Of a DNA stretch of 64,000 nucleotides, positions 43,829-53,763 are shown piece after piece. The stretch is from Pseudoalteromonas citrea. Lineage in GTDB: Bacteria; Pseudomonadota; Gammaproteobacteria; Enterobacterales; Alteromonadaceae. The notes below the pieces were generated by a model. That model was not told the DNA's origin and ran no database searches. It worked only from the letters and a program-made list of their open reading frames with translations. The stretch spans positions 1 through 64,000 of the forward strand of contig NZ_AHBZ03000025.1 of NCBI RefSeq assembly GCF_000238375.3, given 5' to 3'. The position numbers and the translations under genes were made by a program. Numbering within the stretch: position 1 is the first letter of the stretch; the number at the start of each line of letters is the position of its first letter.

Positions 43829-44241
43829 TAACTATAAATATTTATATAAGAAGTTATTTGCACAATACACTATCATTTTAATTTCTCTTAGGCCCTAATT
43901 CACAGGAGCTTCTAGGTTAATTAAATTGTACGTAATATCAATTATAAGGTTTTTATAGGCTTATGAGATTGTGTTTTGTTTGTGGCCTTGTTTTTAATAT
44001 GGTATTTGTCATTTATAATGGTTAATAATGTAAGAAATATCTTCCTGGTGATGTGGTTAACTGAAAGTTGCAAGCCTAAATCAATTGGTTGTTAACTGCA
44101 TTGTTTGATTTTTTACATTTATTTTCTTTGGAATTAATATTTAAGTTTTCTATTTGATTTACTATTTTTAAAATGGGGTTGTGCTGACGTTTAATGTGAT
44201 TAATTATATTGCCTTTCAATAAAGTTATTAAAAGGAATTTT
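43829..44241. other. AT-rich gap between two glycosyltransferases
   Basis: About 410 very AT-rich bases. Only a 20-codon frame near 43962 was seen, with no good ribosome site. No terminator-like hairpin with a T-run was found. It may hold a promoter for the second glycosyltransferase. Confidence 0.4.
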
Positions 44242-45081
44242 GTGAGAAAAGCGATATTTACACTTGCGATTGGTGATAATCCTATGTACCAAGCAGCCAT
44301 TGCTAGCTTTCAGCATTACGCCAACAAGGTTGGAGCTGATTTAATTGTTTCAAATCAAATTACTTATCAGGTGAAAATTGACAACCCTAAGTTTCATGCC
44401 AGTCCTGCTTGGGCTGAAAAGTTAAGCATTGGTTCTCTATTGCAAACATATGAACGGGTTTTGTATTTAGATGCAGATGTACTTATTCACCCGTTAGCTG
44501 AAAATATTTTTGATATTTATACAGACTTGGAAGTCGTCTATATGTTGAATGAAGGTCGAAACTGTCATAGGAGCGATGAAAGGAAATCAGTTGAGGATTA
44601 TTTAGGGAAGGCCAATTGGCCTACAATTGAAGGGAAGCCTGTTTACTATAATGCTGGTGTTATATTAATATCTAAAGCCTGTGAATTGTTTTCTCATATT
44701 CATATTGGTGATTTACAAAAGCTATGTAATAAAATTCGTTTTTACGAACAAACATGCTTTAATTATACACTGCATAAATACGACATTAAGCATGAAGAGC
44801 TATCTATAAGATTTAATCGTATGGATATGTTTGGTCAAGAAGGCTATTTAGATGCAGACTTTATCCATTATGCTGGTAAGGGCTATGCAAGAAATAGCCG
44901 TCGCCGAGATGTTCAGTTTTTGAAAGACTTCGCAGCGCTTTATCAGAATATTTTGCCAAAAGATCACATGGACGCGCTTAAAGCACAGGCATGGCACGAT
45001 TACTTAGCTGTGGTATGTAAAAAGTATCCGTTGCCAAATTGGCTGATCAAACAATGCAGTAATTGGTTTGTGCCGCACTAA
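44242..45081 (+). CDS. Glycosyltransferase family 8-like protein
   Basis: A 279-residue GT-A fold enzyme: AIFTLAIGDNPMYQAAIASF, DxD in VLYLDADVLIHP (about residues 75-79), PVYYNAGVILIS, and the late DFIHYAGKGY with a catalytic-type His. GTG 44242 is preferred because AAGGA precedes it. Together with the gene at 43016 it suggests a small surface-glycan module. It is followed by a terminator overlapping its stop codon. Confidence 0.75.
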   Translation: MRKAIFTLAIGDNPMYQAAIASFQHYANKVGADLIVSNQITYQVKIDNPKFHASPAWAEKLSIGSLLQTYERVLYLDADVLIHPLAENIFDIYTDLEVVYMLNEGRNCHRSDERKSVEDYLGKANWPTIEGKPVYYNAGVILISKACELFSHIHIGDLQKLCNKIRFYEQTCFNYTLHKYDIKHEELSIRFNRMDMFGQEGYLDADFIHYAGKGYARNSRRRDVQFLKDFAALYQNILPKDHMDALKAQAWHDYLAVVCKKYPLPNWLIKQCSNWFVPH

Positions 45082-45092
45082 AAATGCGGCAC
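45070..45092 (+). terminator. Terminator after GT8-like gene
   Basis: GTGCCGCA / TGCGGCAC with a 7-nt loop, followed by CGTTTT. The left arm is within the last codons of the gene. Confidence 0.7.
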
Positions 45093-45109
45093 CGTTTTAA
45101 AGCTAGGTG

Positions 45110-46237
45110 TTAGTTAAGCAGCTCGCTATAACGAACACTTTCACCAATTTTCAGTATTTTTAACGTCATATCTGGTTTTATATCGTCGAATGCTTTTTGC
45201 AAGCGGCGCAGTGGTTCATTGACGTGTTCATAACCGAGCAACCAAGTTCCATAGCCCCATGGAATAAACACTTTACACGCTAGATCTTGTGCGGCTTTGA
45301 CCGCATCCTCTGGCGCGAAATGAATGCTACGGTAAGTATAATCATACGCAATAATCGGCATCAAGCAGACATCAAAACCGTTAAACTTGGCATACATATC
45401 CTTATAAATGGGGCTATATCCGGTATCGCCTGCGAAGAAGATGGTATGTTCACCATCATCAAATAGCCATGCACCCCATAATGTTTCATTCCAGTCGCTT
45501 AAACCGCGGCGAGAGAAATGATGAGCGGGTAAAAAATGGACATTAGTTTGGCCGACAGTCGTTTGCGTATACCAGTCCATCTCTGTGATCGGACCTTGTG
45601 TGTAATTAAGGTTATCGCTGACAGACAGTGGTAGCAATAACTCAGTGCCTTGTGCAAGCGTATTGAGGGTATCGCTACTTAGGTGGTCATAATGATTGTG
45701 TGAAATGACTGCGCCATCTACAAATTGCACGTCATCACTCTGAAATGGAGCTGGGCCTAAGCGTGCCATTTCGTCGTTGATTTTTCGGGCTAACCAGCCA
45801 ACCGCGCCATCAAATTCACCTAAGACTGGGTCAGTTAGAAATGCATCGTCATGGCGTTGTTGTATCAAGAAACTGGCATGTCCCAACCATGTGAGCGTTT
45901 GACGTGCGTGTTCATCGATACGAGGTGTGGGGTAGAGCAAATCTTGATAATTAAAACCTGCGCTTTTACTGAGTCCAGTAAATGAACCAACATTAATAAA
46001 ACTCGGCTCTACAGGCTGAATTTCTTCTTTTGTGAGGAACTCAATGTCATCATAAGGGTGATGTGGGCCTTTACCTTGGTAGGTGCTAGGGTATTGATTG
46101 GTATATTCACCTTGCGCATTTTTAGCAAATTCGGGGTTATCTAGGGTTTTAATCGGTGTTTGCTGACATCCTGTTAATGTAATCGTGATAATGCTGATAA
46201 ATAGGGTGCTATACGCTGCCGCTTTAGTGGTTCGCAT
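45110..46237 (-). CDS. Metallo-beta-lactamase-fold lipoprotein (NAPE-PLD/UlaG-like)
   Basis: A 375-residue lipoprotein with lipobox LTGC near residue 24. The metal-binding motif is SHNHYDHLS, with FLPAHHFSRRG, FFAGDTGYSP and IHFAPEDA further on, as in the NAPE-PLD-like branch of the fold (phospholipid or phosphodiester hydrolases). Envelope-located. ATG 46237 is chosen because AAGGAT lies six bases upstream. Substrate unknown. Confidence 0.85.
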   Translation of the reverse strand: MRTTKAAAYSTLFISIITITLTGCQQTPIKTLDNPEFAKNAQGEYTNQYPSTYQGKGPHHPYDDIEFLTKEEIQPVEPSFINVGSFTGLSKSAGFNYQDLLYPTPRIDEHARQTLTWLGHASFLIQQRHDDAFLTDPVLGEFDGAVGWLARKINDEMARLGPAPFQSDDVQFVDGAVISHNHYDHLSSDTLNTLAQGTELLLPLSVSDNLNYTQGPITEMDWYTQTTVGQTNVHFLPAHHFSRRGLSDWNETLWGAWLFDDGEHTIFFAGDTGYSPIYKDMYAKFNGFDVCLMPIIAYDYTYRSIHFAPEDAVKAAQDLACKVFIPWGYGTWLLGYEHVNEPLRRLQKAFDDIKPDMTLKILKIGESVRYSELLN

Positions 46238-46299
46238 GGTTATCCTTATCACAAGTGACCCAGTTTTGAGGCCACTATAATATACTCAGAAATAAAATG

Positions 46300-47169
46300 T
46301 TACTGGCTACTAAGAATGTGTTTAATCGCAGTACTAAAATCTCGTTGATGCTTAATACCAAGCTTAGTGAGGCGAGTGTCTTTGAGCGCGCAATTATATG
46401 GCCTTTGTGCTGTTTGGGATGGGGTTGGGAGCGCCGTTAATAAAGAGCGTGGGTAATTACGGTGATCGGCAATGATGCAGGCCATGTCATATTTACTCAT
46501 GGCTTGGTGATTAGAAATATGAAATATGCCGCCTAAATTATCTGGTTGTTTAAGCAAATCTCTGAGTGTTAAAGCGATGTCTTCTACATGAGTGGGATAA
46601 CGAATAGCCCAATGATCATGTTCTGAGGGCTGCGTCTCGCTAATTTGCTCCGCAATGACAGTGACAGCTGATTCAGCTAAATGGGTGACATCACCATATA
46701 GCACTGGCACACGGATCACGGAGTGCAATTCACTGTTTGCTAATACAGCTTGTTCTGCTTGTTGTTTACTTTGGCCATAAAAATTGAGTGGATTAGTTGC
46801 TGAATTCTCAATATAGGGTGCTTGTGTTCCATCGAATACATAGTCGGTACTGATAAAAATAAGGCGAATGTTTCTGAGTTTACATTGCTGCGCTAAAAAC
46901 TGTGTTGCTTGTACGTTAAGCGCTAAGGTTTGTTCTGGTGATTGCTCACAGACATCGGGTTTTCTTTCTGCTGCCGCATGAATCAGTACGTCAGGCTGAT
47001 GTGTGTCTAAAAATTGACAAATAGCTTCTTGGTCATTGAGATCAAGTTTTGCGATATTGTCACTTGCGCGGCTGAAACCTGTGCCAATGACTTCAAAAAT
47101 TGGCTTAAGTGTATTTAGAAGCGCTCTACCTAACATACCTGTCGCACCTGTTATCATCACTTTCTTCAT
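46300..47169 (-). CDS. RmlD/MAT2B-like NAD(P)-dependent reductase
   Basis: A 289-residue extended SDR. N-terminal MITGATGMLGRALL binds NAD(P); STDYVFDG and the YGQSKQQAE tyrosine-lysine pair form the active site. IHAAAERKPDVCEQSP resembles the MAT2B and dTDP-4-dehydrorhamnose reductase branch. No other dTDP-rhamnose genes are near, so a role in rhamnose synthesis is doubtful. It could be a nucleotide-sugar or regulatory reductase. Confidence 0.75.
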   Translation of the reverse strand: MKKVMITGATGMLGRALLNTLKPIFEVIGTGFSRASDNIAKLDLNDQEAICQFLDTHQPDVLIHAAAERKPDVCEQSPEQTLALNVQATQFLAQQCKLRNIRLIFISTDYVFDGTQAPYIENSATNPLNFYGQSKQQAEQAVLANSELHSVIRVPVLYGDVTHLAESAVTVIAEQISETQPSEHDHWAIRYPTHVEDIALTLRDLLKQPDNLGGIFHISNHQAMSKYDMACIIADHRNYPRSLLTALPTPSQTAQRPYNCALKDTRLTKLGIKHQRDFSTAIKHILSSQ

Positions 47170-47317
47170 CTGGTTTCCTTAAATCGAGGCCATGTGGGTT
47201 TTGCATACTTGCCAGAAATTAACATCTGACTGATTGAATTCTAACTCCACCTAGTTTAACGAAAGTTTTAAAACAAATTAAGAGGTTTCAGATGTGGTTT
47301 AAGTAGGCACTTGATGT

Positions 47318-47349
47318 AAAAAAGATGGGGAGCATCTCTGCCCCCCCAT
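47318..47349 (-). terminator. Terminator of the peptide transporter gene
   Basis: Minus strand: ATGGGG (within a G-run) pairs with CCCCAT, followed by CTTTTTT. It lies eight bases after the transporter stop. Confidence 0.7.
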
Positions 47350-47357
47350 ATATTAAG

Positions 47358-48839
47358 TTAAGCTAGCTTTTGTTGCCCTTCCCAAACTTTAGATTTGATG
47401 CTCAGCAAGGCGATAATAATACCGATGCCGATACAGAAAAGACTGATTTGTAGGTAAAGGTTTGGCATTTCATCTACTTTATTCGGGTCAAAGTTGCCAG
47501 CCAATAGCCCTGAAATAATATTACCAATCGAATAAGTTAAAACAAAGACGCCCATCATTTGGCCTGCGAAACGTTTAGGCGAGAGCTTACTCACTGCACT
47601 GAGTGCGACTGGGCTTAGACATAGTTCACCTACTGTGTGTAAGAAGTAAGTGGTGATAAGCCAATAAGGCGCCACTTTTAGGCCTTGTGCTGCATACTGC
47701 GATGCCATAAACATAACCAAAAAGCCGCTGGCCATAATGATCAAACCAACCGCACATTTTAAATTATAGGAAGGCGATATCATACGTTTTGATAAGTTGA
47801 TCCAAAGCGCGGCAAAGAAAGGCGATAAGATGATGATAAATAGTGCATTGGCTGATTGGAACCATGCGGTAGGAATGGAAAAGGTGCCGATCATACGGTC
47901 CGTATAATCGCGGGCAAATAGGTTCAATGACGACCCCGCTTGCTCAAAGCCAGACCAAAAACATGCTGATGCAATACAGACTAAAAACAGTGCCCACATC
48001 TTTTTCTGCTCATCTTCATTCAAGTTGCCTTTAAAATAAATTAGGCCGTAGTAAACAAAAAAGACTAAGGTAAAGACCACTGCGACATATTTTGCTAGCT
48101 GTACAGGCTCAAGTACTATCACGCCAAAATACGTTAACGTTGTCACGCCGGCAATAACACCAAGCGTCGCAATGATGGCCAGCCAAGCTTGTTTGGCGTG
48201 TTTGGGTGCGAGTGGGTTGGCTGGCTTTTCACCGACAGTGGCAATGTTTCCGAGCGTACGTTGGTATTGAACTAGGCCAATGGCCATGCCCACAGCGGCT
48301 GCGCCAAATGCATAATGCCAGCCGACATGCTCCATAAAATAACCACAGACATAATAACCAATCACGGAGCCTAAGTTGATCCCCATATAATAAATGGCAT
48401 AACCGCTGTCTCGGCGCTCATCATCAGACTTGTATAGCTGTCCGACCATAGCACTGATATTCGGTTTGAGTAACCCAGTACCGAGGGCAACAAAAATAAG
48501 CCCAATAAAGAAGGAGTGCGTGGAAGGAATAGCCAAAATGATATGGCCGATCATGATAATGATACCGCCATACCACACGGTTTTTTGGCCACCGAGTAAA
48601 CGGTCGGCTATCCAGCCGCCAGGTAACCCTAAGAAGTAGACTGCACCCGTGTATAAGCCATAAATTGCTGCTGCTGAGGCGACAGTAAAGCCCAAGCCTT
48701 GCTCTTGTAAGCTGGCAGTCATGAAAAGTACCAATAAAGCGCGCATTCCGTAGTAACTCATGCGCTCCCACATTTCAGTGAAAAATAGGGTCGAGAGGCC
48801 TTTTGGGTGGCCAAAAAAGCCCGTATCTTGTGCAGACAT
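47358..48839 (-). CDS. POT-family proton:oligopeptide symporter
   Basis: About 493 residues with 12-14 helices. POT signatures are ExxER-type FFTEMWERMSYYGMRALLVL near the start, GGWIADRLLGG, and FxxxYxxxNxGS-type YAIYYMGINLGSVIGYY. It imports di- and tripeptides across the inner membrane and fits the exported peptidases in this window. ATG 48839 begins the normal family N-terminus; the frame is open to 48896. Confidence 0.92.
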   Translation of the reverse strand: MSAQDTGFFGHPKGLSTLFFTEMWERMSYYGMRALLVLFMTASLQEQGLGFTVASAAAIYGLYTGAVYFLGLPGGWIADRLLGGQKTVWYGGIIIMIGHIILAIPSTHSFFIGLIFVALGTGLLKPNISAMVGQLYKSDDERRDSGYAIYYMGINLGSVIGYYVCGYFMEHVGWHYAFGAAAVGMAIGLVQYQRTLGNIATVGEKPANPLAPKHAKQAWLAIIATLGVIAGVTTLTYFGVIVLEPVQLAKYVAVVFTLVFFVYYGLIYFKGNLNEDEQKKMWALFLVCIASACFWSGFEQAGSSLNLFARDYTDRMIGTFSIPTAWFQSANALFIIILSPFFAALWINLSKRMISPSYNLKCAVGLIIMASGFLVMFMASQYAAQGLKVAPYWLITTYFLHTVGELCLSPVALSAVSKLSPKRFAGQMMGVFVLTYSIGNIISGLLAGNFDPNKVDEMPNLYLQISLFCIGIGIIIALLSIKSKVWEGQQKLA

Positions 48840-48939
48840 AGCTAGGGTCCCGTTATTATCGTTGTAATTATTTGGAACCATTAGTACGTTAAACACACAG
48901 CAAATGCAACTAAAGGCGTTATTTTAACCTAAAAGCCTG

Positions 48940-49644
48940 TTATTCAACCAATTGATATAATTCATAAATATTTTTTATTTCCACATGGGCTAAACCTTTG
49001 TAGGCGTATTGGCATGATTGATCATTTAGCCATACACTGTGACATCCTGCATCATTTGCTCCTTGAACGTCACTGTCTAAGCTATCACCAATATGTAAAA
49101 TCTCAGATTTATTAACATTCAGTAATGCTGCTGCTTTATCGAATAGTGCACTATGGGGCTTGGCTGCTCCATCAGGTCCTGCTTTTAATACAACATCAAA
49201 CTCACCCGCTAGATTAAACTTTTCGACCTCAACGTTGCCGTTAGTGATGGCGATAAGGCGGTATTTTTTACGCAGTGTATGTAAGAGTTCAAGCACGGAT
49301 TGCTCTACAGTGATATTACTTCTGGCATGACTAAACGCGCTATACGCTTCTTGTGCATATTGCTCAGCTTGGGGCGCTGTGAACCCTAATTGTGCCATAC
49401 CGTATTGCAGAGCCACGTGACGCCACTTGGTCACATCGTCGATAAGCTTAGGGTACTGTTTTGCAGTTTCATTACGACAATGCGACCAAAAATCAGGGCC
49501 TTGTTCAGTCCATTGCTTGATACTCGCTAAGTAAGTTAACTGCGCTTGTACAGCGGCTTTAATAATTGGGTGATTGTTATATAAGGTGTCGTCGAGATCA
49601 AAACTGAGTACGCTGACGTTACTAAGGGCTTTATTAAATCGCAT
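48940..49644 (-). CDS. yigB: HAD-family phosphatase, YigB-like
   Basis: A 234-residue HAD-IA hydrolase: nucleophile motif SFDLDDTLYNNHP, AITNGNVEVEKF and HIGDSLDSDVQGAND. Position after xerC matches yigB, whose E. coli product removes phosphate from a flavin precursor (5-amino-6-(5-phospho-D-ribitylamino)uracil). The specific activity is inferred from gene order. Confidence 0.9.
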   Translation of the reverse strand: MRFNKALSNVSVLSFDLDDTLYNNHPIIKAAVQAQLTYLASIKQWTEQGPDFWSHCRNETAKQYPKLIDDVTKWRHVALQYGMAQLGFTAPQAEQYAQEAYSAFSHARSNITVEQSVLELLHTLRKKYRLIAITNGNVEVEKFNLAGEFDVVLKAGPDGAAKPHSALFDKAAALLNVNKSEILHIGDSLDSDVQGANDAGCHSVWLNDQSCQYAYKGLAHVEIKNIYELYQLVE

Positions 49645-49691
49645 GGTGGTATTTTAAAAAGAAGGAATGACTTTATTATACTGAAACTCTT

Positions 49692-50627
49692 TTAATTCGG
49701 ATCGTTATTTTGTTTTTTCGAGCGCGGGTGCGCTTGGTCGTAAACTTTTGCTAAGTGCTGAAAATCAACATGGGTATAAACCTGTGTAGCAGATAAACTC
49801 GTGTGACCGAGCATCTCTTGCACTGCCCGCAGATCACCGCTTGATTCTAGTAGGTGGCTGGCAAACGAATGGCGTAATTTATGCGGATGAATAGGGGTGC
49901 TAACCCCTTGCTTAATACCCCACTCTTTCATTCTTTCGCGCACATGGCGAATAGAGATCCGTTGTTTTCGCTTGCTGACAAATACGGCTTGCTCTTCAGG
50001 CACCGCCATTTGTTCTCGAATTATTAGCCATTGTGACAGTGCATCGAGCGCTTTGTTACCGACGGGGATCACGCGTTCTTTATTGCCTTTACCCATGACA
50101 CGAATCTCCCCTTCGCGAATATCCCCTATATTGACATTCACCAGTTCACTAATACGTAAGCCACTGGAATACATCAGTTCCATCATGGCTTTATCGCGCA
50201 GTGCTAAGGCGTCATCCTCTTGAATATTGAGCAGCTGCCCCATTTGATCAACATCTAAATTTTTCGGCAGTGGGCGCTGAAATTTAGGACCCTTTATTCC
50301 CTCACCAGGGTTGGCAATAGTAGCGTGTTGAATATGCTTTACTTTCAAAAATTTATATAGGCTGCGGATACAACTTAATTTTAGGTTGATGGTGCGAGGA
50401 TTATATTGCTTGGCTCGTAAATGCATGCTGTAGCGACGTATTTGCTCAGCAGATACCTGTAGCCAATGAGGGCTATAAGGTTGAAAGTAATGGGCTGCTT
50501 GGCGCAATTGAGTACTGTACTGGGTTAGGGTATGTGGTGAATACTGTCGTTCATGCTTCAAATAAGCCATAAAATCACCTATGGGTGCTAACCACGCTTC
50601 AGACAATTCAGTCGCAGCCTCAGACAT
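49692..50627 (-). CDS. xerC: Tyrosine recombinase XerC
   Basis: A 311-residue site-specific recombinase acting with XerD at dif to resolve chromosome dimers. N-terminal SAM-like DNA-binding domain, then catalytic Arg in SSGLRISELV, His-x-x-Arg in HPHKLRHSFAS, LGHTSLSATQ and the nucleophilic Tyr in YTHVDF. It overlaps none of its neighbours but is three bases from the DUF484 gene, in the usual dapF-DUF484-xerC-yigB order. Confidence 0.95.
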   Translation of the reverse strand: MSEAATELSEAWLAPIGDFMAYLKHERQYSPHTLTQYSTQLRQAAHYFQPYSPHWLQVSAEQIRRYSMHLRAKQYNPRTINLKLSCIRSLYKFLKVKHIQHATIANPGEGIKGPKFQRPLPKNLDVDQMGQLLNIQEDDALALRDKAMMELMYSSGLRISELVNVNIGDIREGEIRVMGKGNKERVIPVGNKALDALSQWLIIREQMAVPEEQAVFVSKRKQRISIRHVRERMKEWGIKQGVSTPIHPHKLRHSFASHLLESSGDLRAVQEMLGHTSLSATQVYTHVDFQHLAKVYDQAHPRSKKQNNDPN

Positions 50628-50630
50628 GCT

Positions 50631-51266
50631 TTACGCCAAATCAGTCAAGCGAAGCTCAAGGGACGTGATAAATTCGTTGATGAACAAATTGTCATTGTCA
50701 GAGCTAAAATGCGCAGCTTCATCGCTGGCAAATGCTAAAATAGCTTCAGGCTGTGCTACGTTACCAATAAGATACAAGGCGACTGAGCGTGCGTGAGGAA
50801 CAGAATCTTTGTCCCAAAGTAGCAGGTGCTCTTGCCCAGATAGGCGACCTAGGTAGCTATTTTTTTGTGATAAACGTGCATCAATCATAGCCCTTAAGCT
50901 TTCCCTATACGGCAGTAATTCACAGGCAATAATATGGGGACTTTGACAGAGTGTATCAGCAAGTTGTTTAGACAGCTCTGAGAAACTATTACAGCGCCAA
51001 AGCTGACGTTGGCATTGGCTGAATAAGCGAAACACCCTTTCATTCTCTAGGGCTAATCGAGCAGTGGTGGCCAACTGTGTTTTAAGTTGGGTGTTTTGCT
51101 CTCTCAATAAGCGCTGCTGTTGTAGTGCTAAATTAGGTAAGCCTTGGCTTTGCGCGTGTAATTCGAGTTCAAGCAATACATATTGATGATGCCTAAAAAA
51201 ATCAGGGTGGCGTGTTAAATACTCACAGATCTGTTGTTCATCAATAGGTAATTGCTGTTTGCTCAT
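50631..51266 (-). CDS. DUF484 (YigA-like) protein
   Basis: A 211-residue soluble protein. ICEYLTRHPDFFRHHQ at the N-terminus and a GAF-like C-terminal half (SVALYLIGNVAQPEAILAF) identify DUF484. A coiled coil (about 45-75) links them. Function unknown; it is nearly always beside xerC. Confidence 0.92.
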   Translation of the reverse strand: MSKQQLPIDEQQICEYLTRHPDFFRHHQYVLLELELHAQSQGLPNLALQQQRLLREQNTQLKTQLATTARLALENERVFRLFSQCQRQLWRCNSFSELSKQLADTLCQSPHIIACELLPYRESLRAMIDARLSQKNSYLGRLSGQEHLLLWDKDSVPHARSVALYLIGNVAQPEAILAFASDEAAHFSSDNDNLFINEFITSLELRLTDLA

Positions 51267-51286
51267 TGTGTTATCTCATTGGTTAT

Positions 51287-52117
51287 TCACAGTGCGATTT
51301 GGCCGTCAAAAACATGCTCTGCCGGGCCGGTCATTTTTACGGCATGGCCTTCACCTTGCCAGCGGATCTGTAAACTGCCACCAGGTAAATCAACTTGAAC
51401 TGTACTGGCTAGCTTTTTTTGTGCAATGCCGACCGCAACGGCCGCACATGCGCCGCTTCCACAGGCTAGCGTCTCTTGTGCGCCGCGCTCCCATACGCGC
51501 AGCTTTATGTGTTCATTATTAATTATTTGCATAAATCCAATGTTAGCGCGTTCAGGAAAACGTTCGTGGTGCTCAAGTAATGGCCCGAGCGTGCTTACAT
51601 CGGCAGTTTCAATATCATCTACTTCCACTACACAGTGCGGGTTACCCATAGAAACCACGCCACAAAATACCGTTTGATCATCCGCACGCATAATGTAAGT
51701 CAGCTCTGGCTTAGTGGCTTTAAACGGAATACTGCTTGGTGCAAAGTGTGGGTTACCCATATTAACGGTTACTTGACCATCTTTTTCTATGTATAACGTA
51801 ATATTACCCGACTTAGTTGAGACTGATATTTTGTGTTTATTGGTCAGGCCTTTCATTCTTACAAAACGAGCGAAGCATCGAGCGCCATTACCACATTGTT
51901 CAACTTCAGAGCCGTCAGCATTGAAAATTCGGTAGTGAAAGTCTAACTCTGGCGAATAGGGCGCTTCAACCAACAACAATTGATCAAAACCCACCCCAAA
52001 ATGTCGATTGGCGAGTTTCTTAATTTGATCGCGAGATAAAAATACGTTTTGAGTGACGTTATCAACCACCATAAAGTCATTACCCAAGCCGTGCATTTTT
52101 GAAAAATTTACAAACAT
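51287..52117 (-). CDS. dapF: Diaminopimelate epimerase
   Basis: A 276-residue epimerase converting LL- to meso-diaminopimelate for lysine and peptidoglycan. Catalytic cysteines are in [17 protein letters not shown] and [25 protein letters not shown] is the typical N-terminus. It follows lysA by 66 bases on the same strand. Confidence 0.97.
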   Translation of the reverse strand: MFVNFSKMHGLGNDFMVVDNVTQNVFLSRDQIKKLANRHFGVGFDQLLLVEAPYSPELDFHYRIFNADGSEVEQCGNGARCFARFVRMKGLTNKHKISVSTKSGNITLYIEKDGQVTVNMGNPHFAPSSIPFKATKPELTYIMRADDQTVFCGVVSMGNPHCVVEVDDIETADVSTLGPLLEHHERFPERANIGFMQIINNEHIKLRVWERGAQETLACGSGACAAVAVGIAQKKLASTVQVDLPGGSLQIRWQGEGHAVKMTGPAEHVFDGQIAL

Positions 52118-52183
52118 AATGTCTTAAAACTACTCCTGCTAAGGCTGCCTTGCCATGATTTTTCTGTCATTGCGATATACAAA

Positions 52184-53437
52184 TTATGGTAGTAATTGCT
52201 CACCTTGCCACAATGATTGTAATGTCTCTCTTTGTCTTACCACATAGCATTGGTCGCCATCTACCATTAGTTCAGCGGCACGAGGGCGTGAATTATAGTT
52301 AGAGCTCATTGTAAAGCCATATGCACCGGCGCTGCGCTGGGCGAGTAAATCCCCCGCTTGAATGGCAAGCGGCCGATCTTTTCCTAAAAAGTCGCCTGTC
52401 TCACAGACTGGGCCTACCACATCATAGTTATGTGTTGGTGTACCATCATCTCTTGGTGCGACTGCAATAATGTTCTGCCATGCCTGGTAGAGAGAAGGGC
52501 GTAGCATGTCATTCATGCCAGCATCGACAATGGCAAAGTGCTTTTCTTGGCTAGGTTTTAAGTACTCAACTTGCGTTACGAGTATGCCGGCATTAGCAGC
52601 AATGGCCCGGCCAGGCTCAAACACCAGTTCTAGATGAGGGTAGTTGGTTAGTTTTGCTTTTACTTCAGCGGCATAAGCACTGGGATGAGGCGGCTTTTCA
52701 CTGTCATATGGCACACCTAATCCACCACCAATATCTAGGTGATGTAACTCGATACCTGCGGATTTTAGCTGTTCAATCAAAGCTAGTACTTTATCTAATG
52801 CAGCGAGAAATGGTTCAACGTCGGTCAATTGTGAGCCGATATGAAAGTCTACACCAACTACATCTAACGCTGGCAGTGCGTATGCAAGTTGATAGACATC
52901 AAAGGCCTGTTTAATATCAATACCAAACTTATTTTCTTTTAAACCCGTAGAAATATAAGGATGTGTATTGGCGTCTATATCAGGGTTAACACGAATTGAG
53001 ATGCGTGCTATTTTATTCACTCTATGGGCGACTTGGCTGATACGCTTGAGTTCGGCAACCGATTCAACATTGAAGCACTTTATATTATGTGCCAGCGCAA
53101 ATTCAATTTCATCTGAGGTTTTGGCGACCCCAGAGAACACCACTTTGCTGGTATCTCCACCGGCTTCGATAACTCTTGCTAATTCACCTTTTGAGACAAT
53201 ATCAAAACCAGCGCCAAGCTTTGCCAACACATTGAGTACCGCAATGTTAGAGTTCGCTTTTACCGCGTAACACACAAGGCGTGGATGTCCGTCAGCGGCA
53301 TCTGTAAATGCATGATAATGACGTTCAAATGTTTTTCTTGAATAGACATAACAGGGCGTGCCGTATTGTTTGGCAATATCGGCGACGGCAACTTCTTCAG
53401 CAAACAGCTGTTGATCTTTATAATGGAAAAAGTCCAT
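52184..53437 (-). CDS. lysA: Diaminopimelate decarboxylase
   Basis: A 417-residue PLP enzyme making L-lysine from meso-diaminopimelate. PLP lysine in YAVKANSNIAVL, glycine-rich HLDIGGGLGVPY and the late GPVCETGDFL with the catalytic cysteine. The family start matches ATG 53437, with GGAG seven bases upstream. The order lptM-lysA-dapF is normal in marine gammaproteobacteria. Confidence 0.96.
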   Translation of the reverse strand: MDFFHYKDQQLFAEEVAVADIAKQYGTPCYVYSRKTFERHYHAFTDAADGHPRLVCYAVKANSNIAVLNVLAKLGAGFDIVSKGELARVIEAGGDTSKVVFSGVAKTSDEIEFALAHNIKCFNVESVAELKRISQVAHRVNKIARISIRVNPDIDANTHPYISTGLKENKFGIDIKQAFDVYQLAYALPALDVVGVDFHIGSQLTDVEPFLAALDKVLALIEQLKSAGIELHHLDIGGGLGVPYDSEKPPHPSAYAAEVKAKLTNYPHLELVFEPGRAIAANAGILVTQVEYLKPSQEKHFAIVDAGMNDMLRPSLYQAWQNIIAVAPRDDGTPTHNYDVVGPVCETGDFLGKDRPLAIQAGDLLAQRSAGAYGFTMSSNYNSRPRAAELMVDGDQCYVVRQRETLQSLWQGEQLLP

Positions 53438-53438
53438 G

Positions 53439-53642
53439 CTATTGCTCCTTGTCATGTATTGGCTCAACATCTTTCAAGTTGTTGGGCTGTGCTGATTGAT
53501 TTTTGGCCTCAGAGGTATTGATATCGGGGTTAGGTTGGTGTTCAGGGAGATATAACACACCACTTTGCCCGCACCCAGCTAAGGTCAGAACGCTTAATAA
53601 GACTAAAATAAACATGCTTGCTTGAGAGAGTATCGCTTTCAT
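53439..53642 (-). CDS. lptM: LptM (YifL-type) small lipoprotein
   Basis: A 67-residue lipoprotein: lipobox LAGC followed at once by GQSGVLYLPE, the hallmark of LptM. In E. coli it helps the LPS export translocon LptD/E mature. The rest is a short polar tail. The stop is one base from lysA's start, so the two are coupled. Confidence 0.9.
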   Translation of the reverse strand: MKAILSQASMFILVLLSVLTLAGCGQSGVLYLPEHQPNPDINTSEAKNQSAQPNNLKDVEPIHDKEQ

Positions 53643-53763
53643 TAGATTAATGATGTCAGTGCCTTTATAATCGCAGAGTAACAGAATTCGTAAAAAAAGC
53701 AGCTATTGCGACTAGGTATTTTAGCTGCATCGTAAATAAATTGTGCTGAAAAAGGAAAGTGCT

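Noticed and set aside
49692-50627. XerC as a phage or integron integrase
   Set aside because: Its place between DUF484 and yigB and its length fit the chromosomal dimer-resolution recombinase; no att-like repeats or phage genes are near.
52654-52914. Plus-strand frames inside lysA and its neighbours
   Set aside because: Antisense shadows of conserved lysine-synthesis genes; no start signals.
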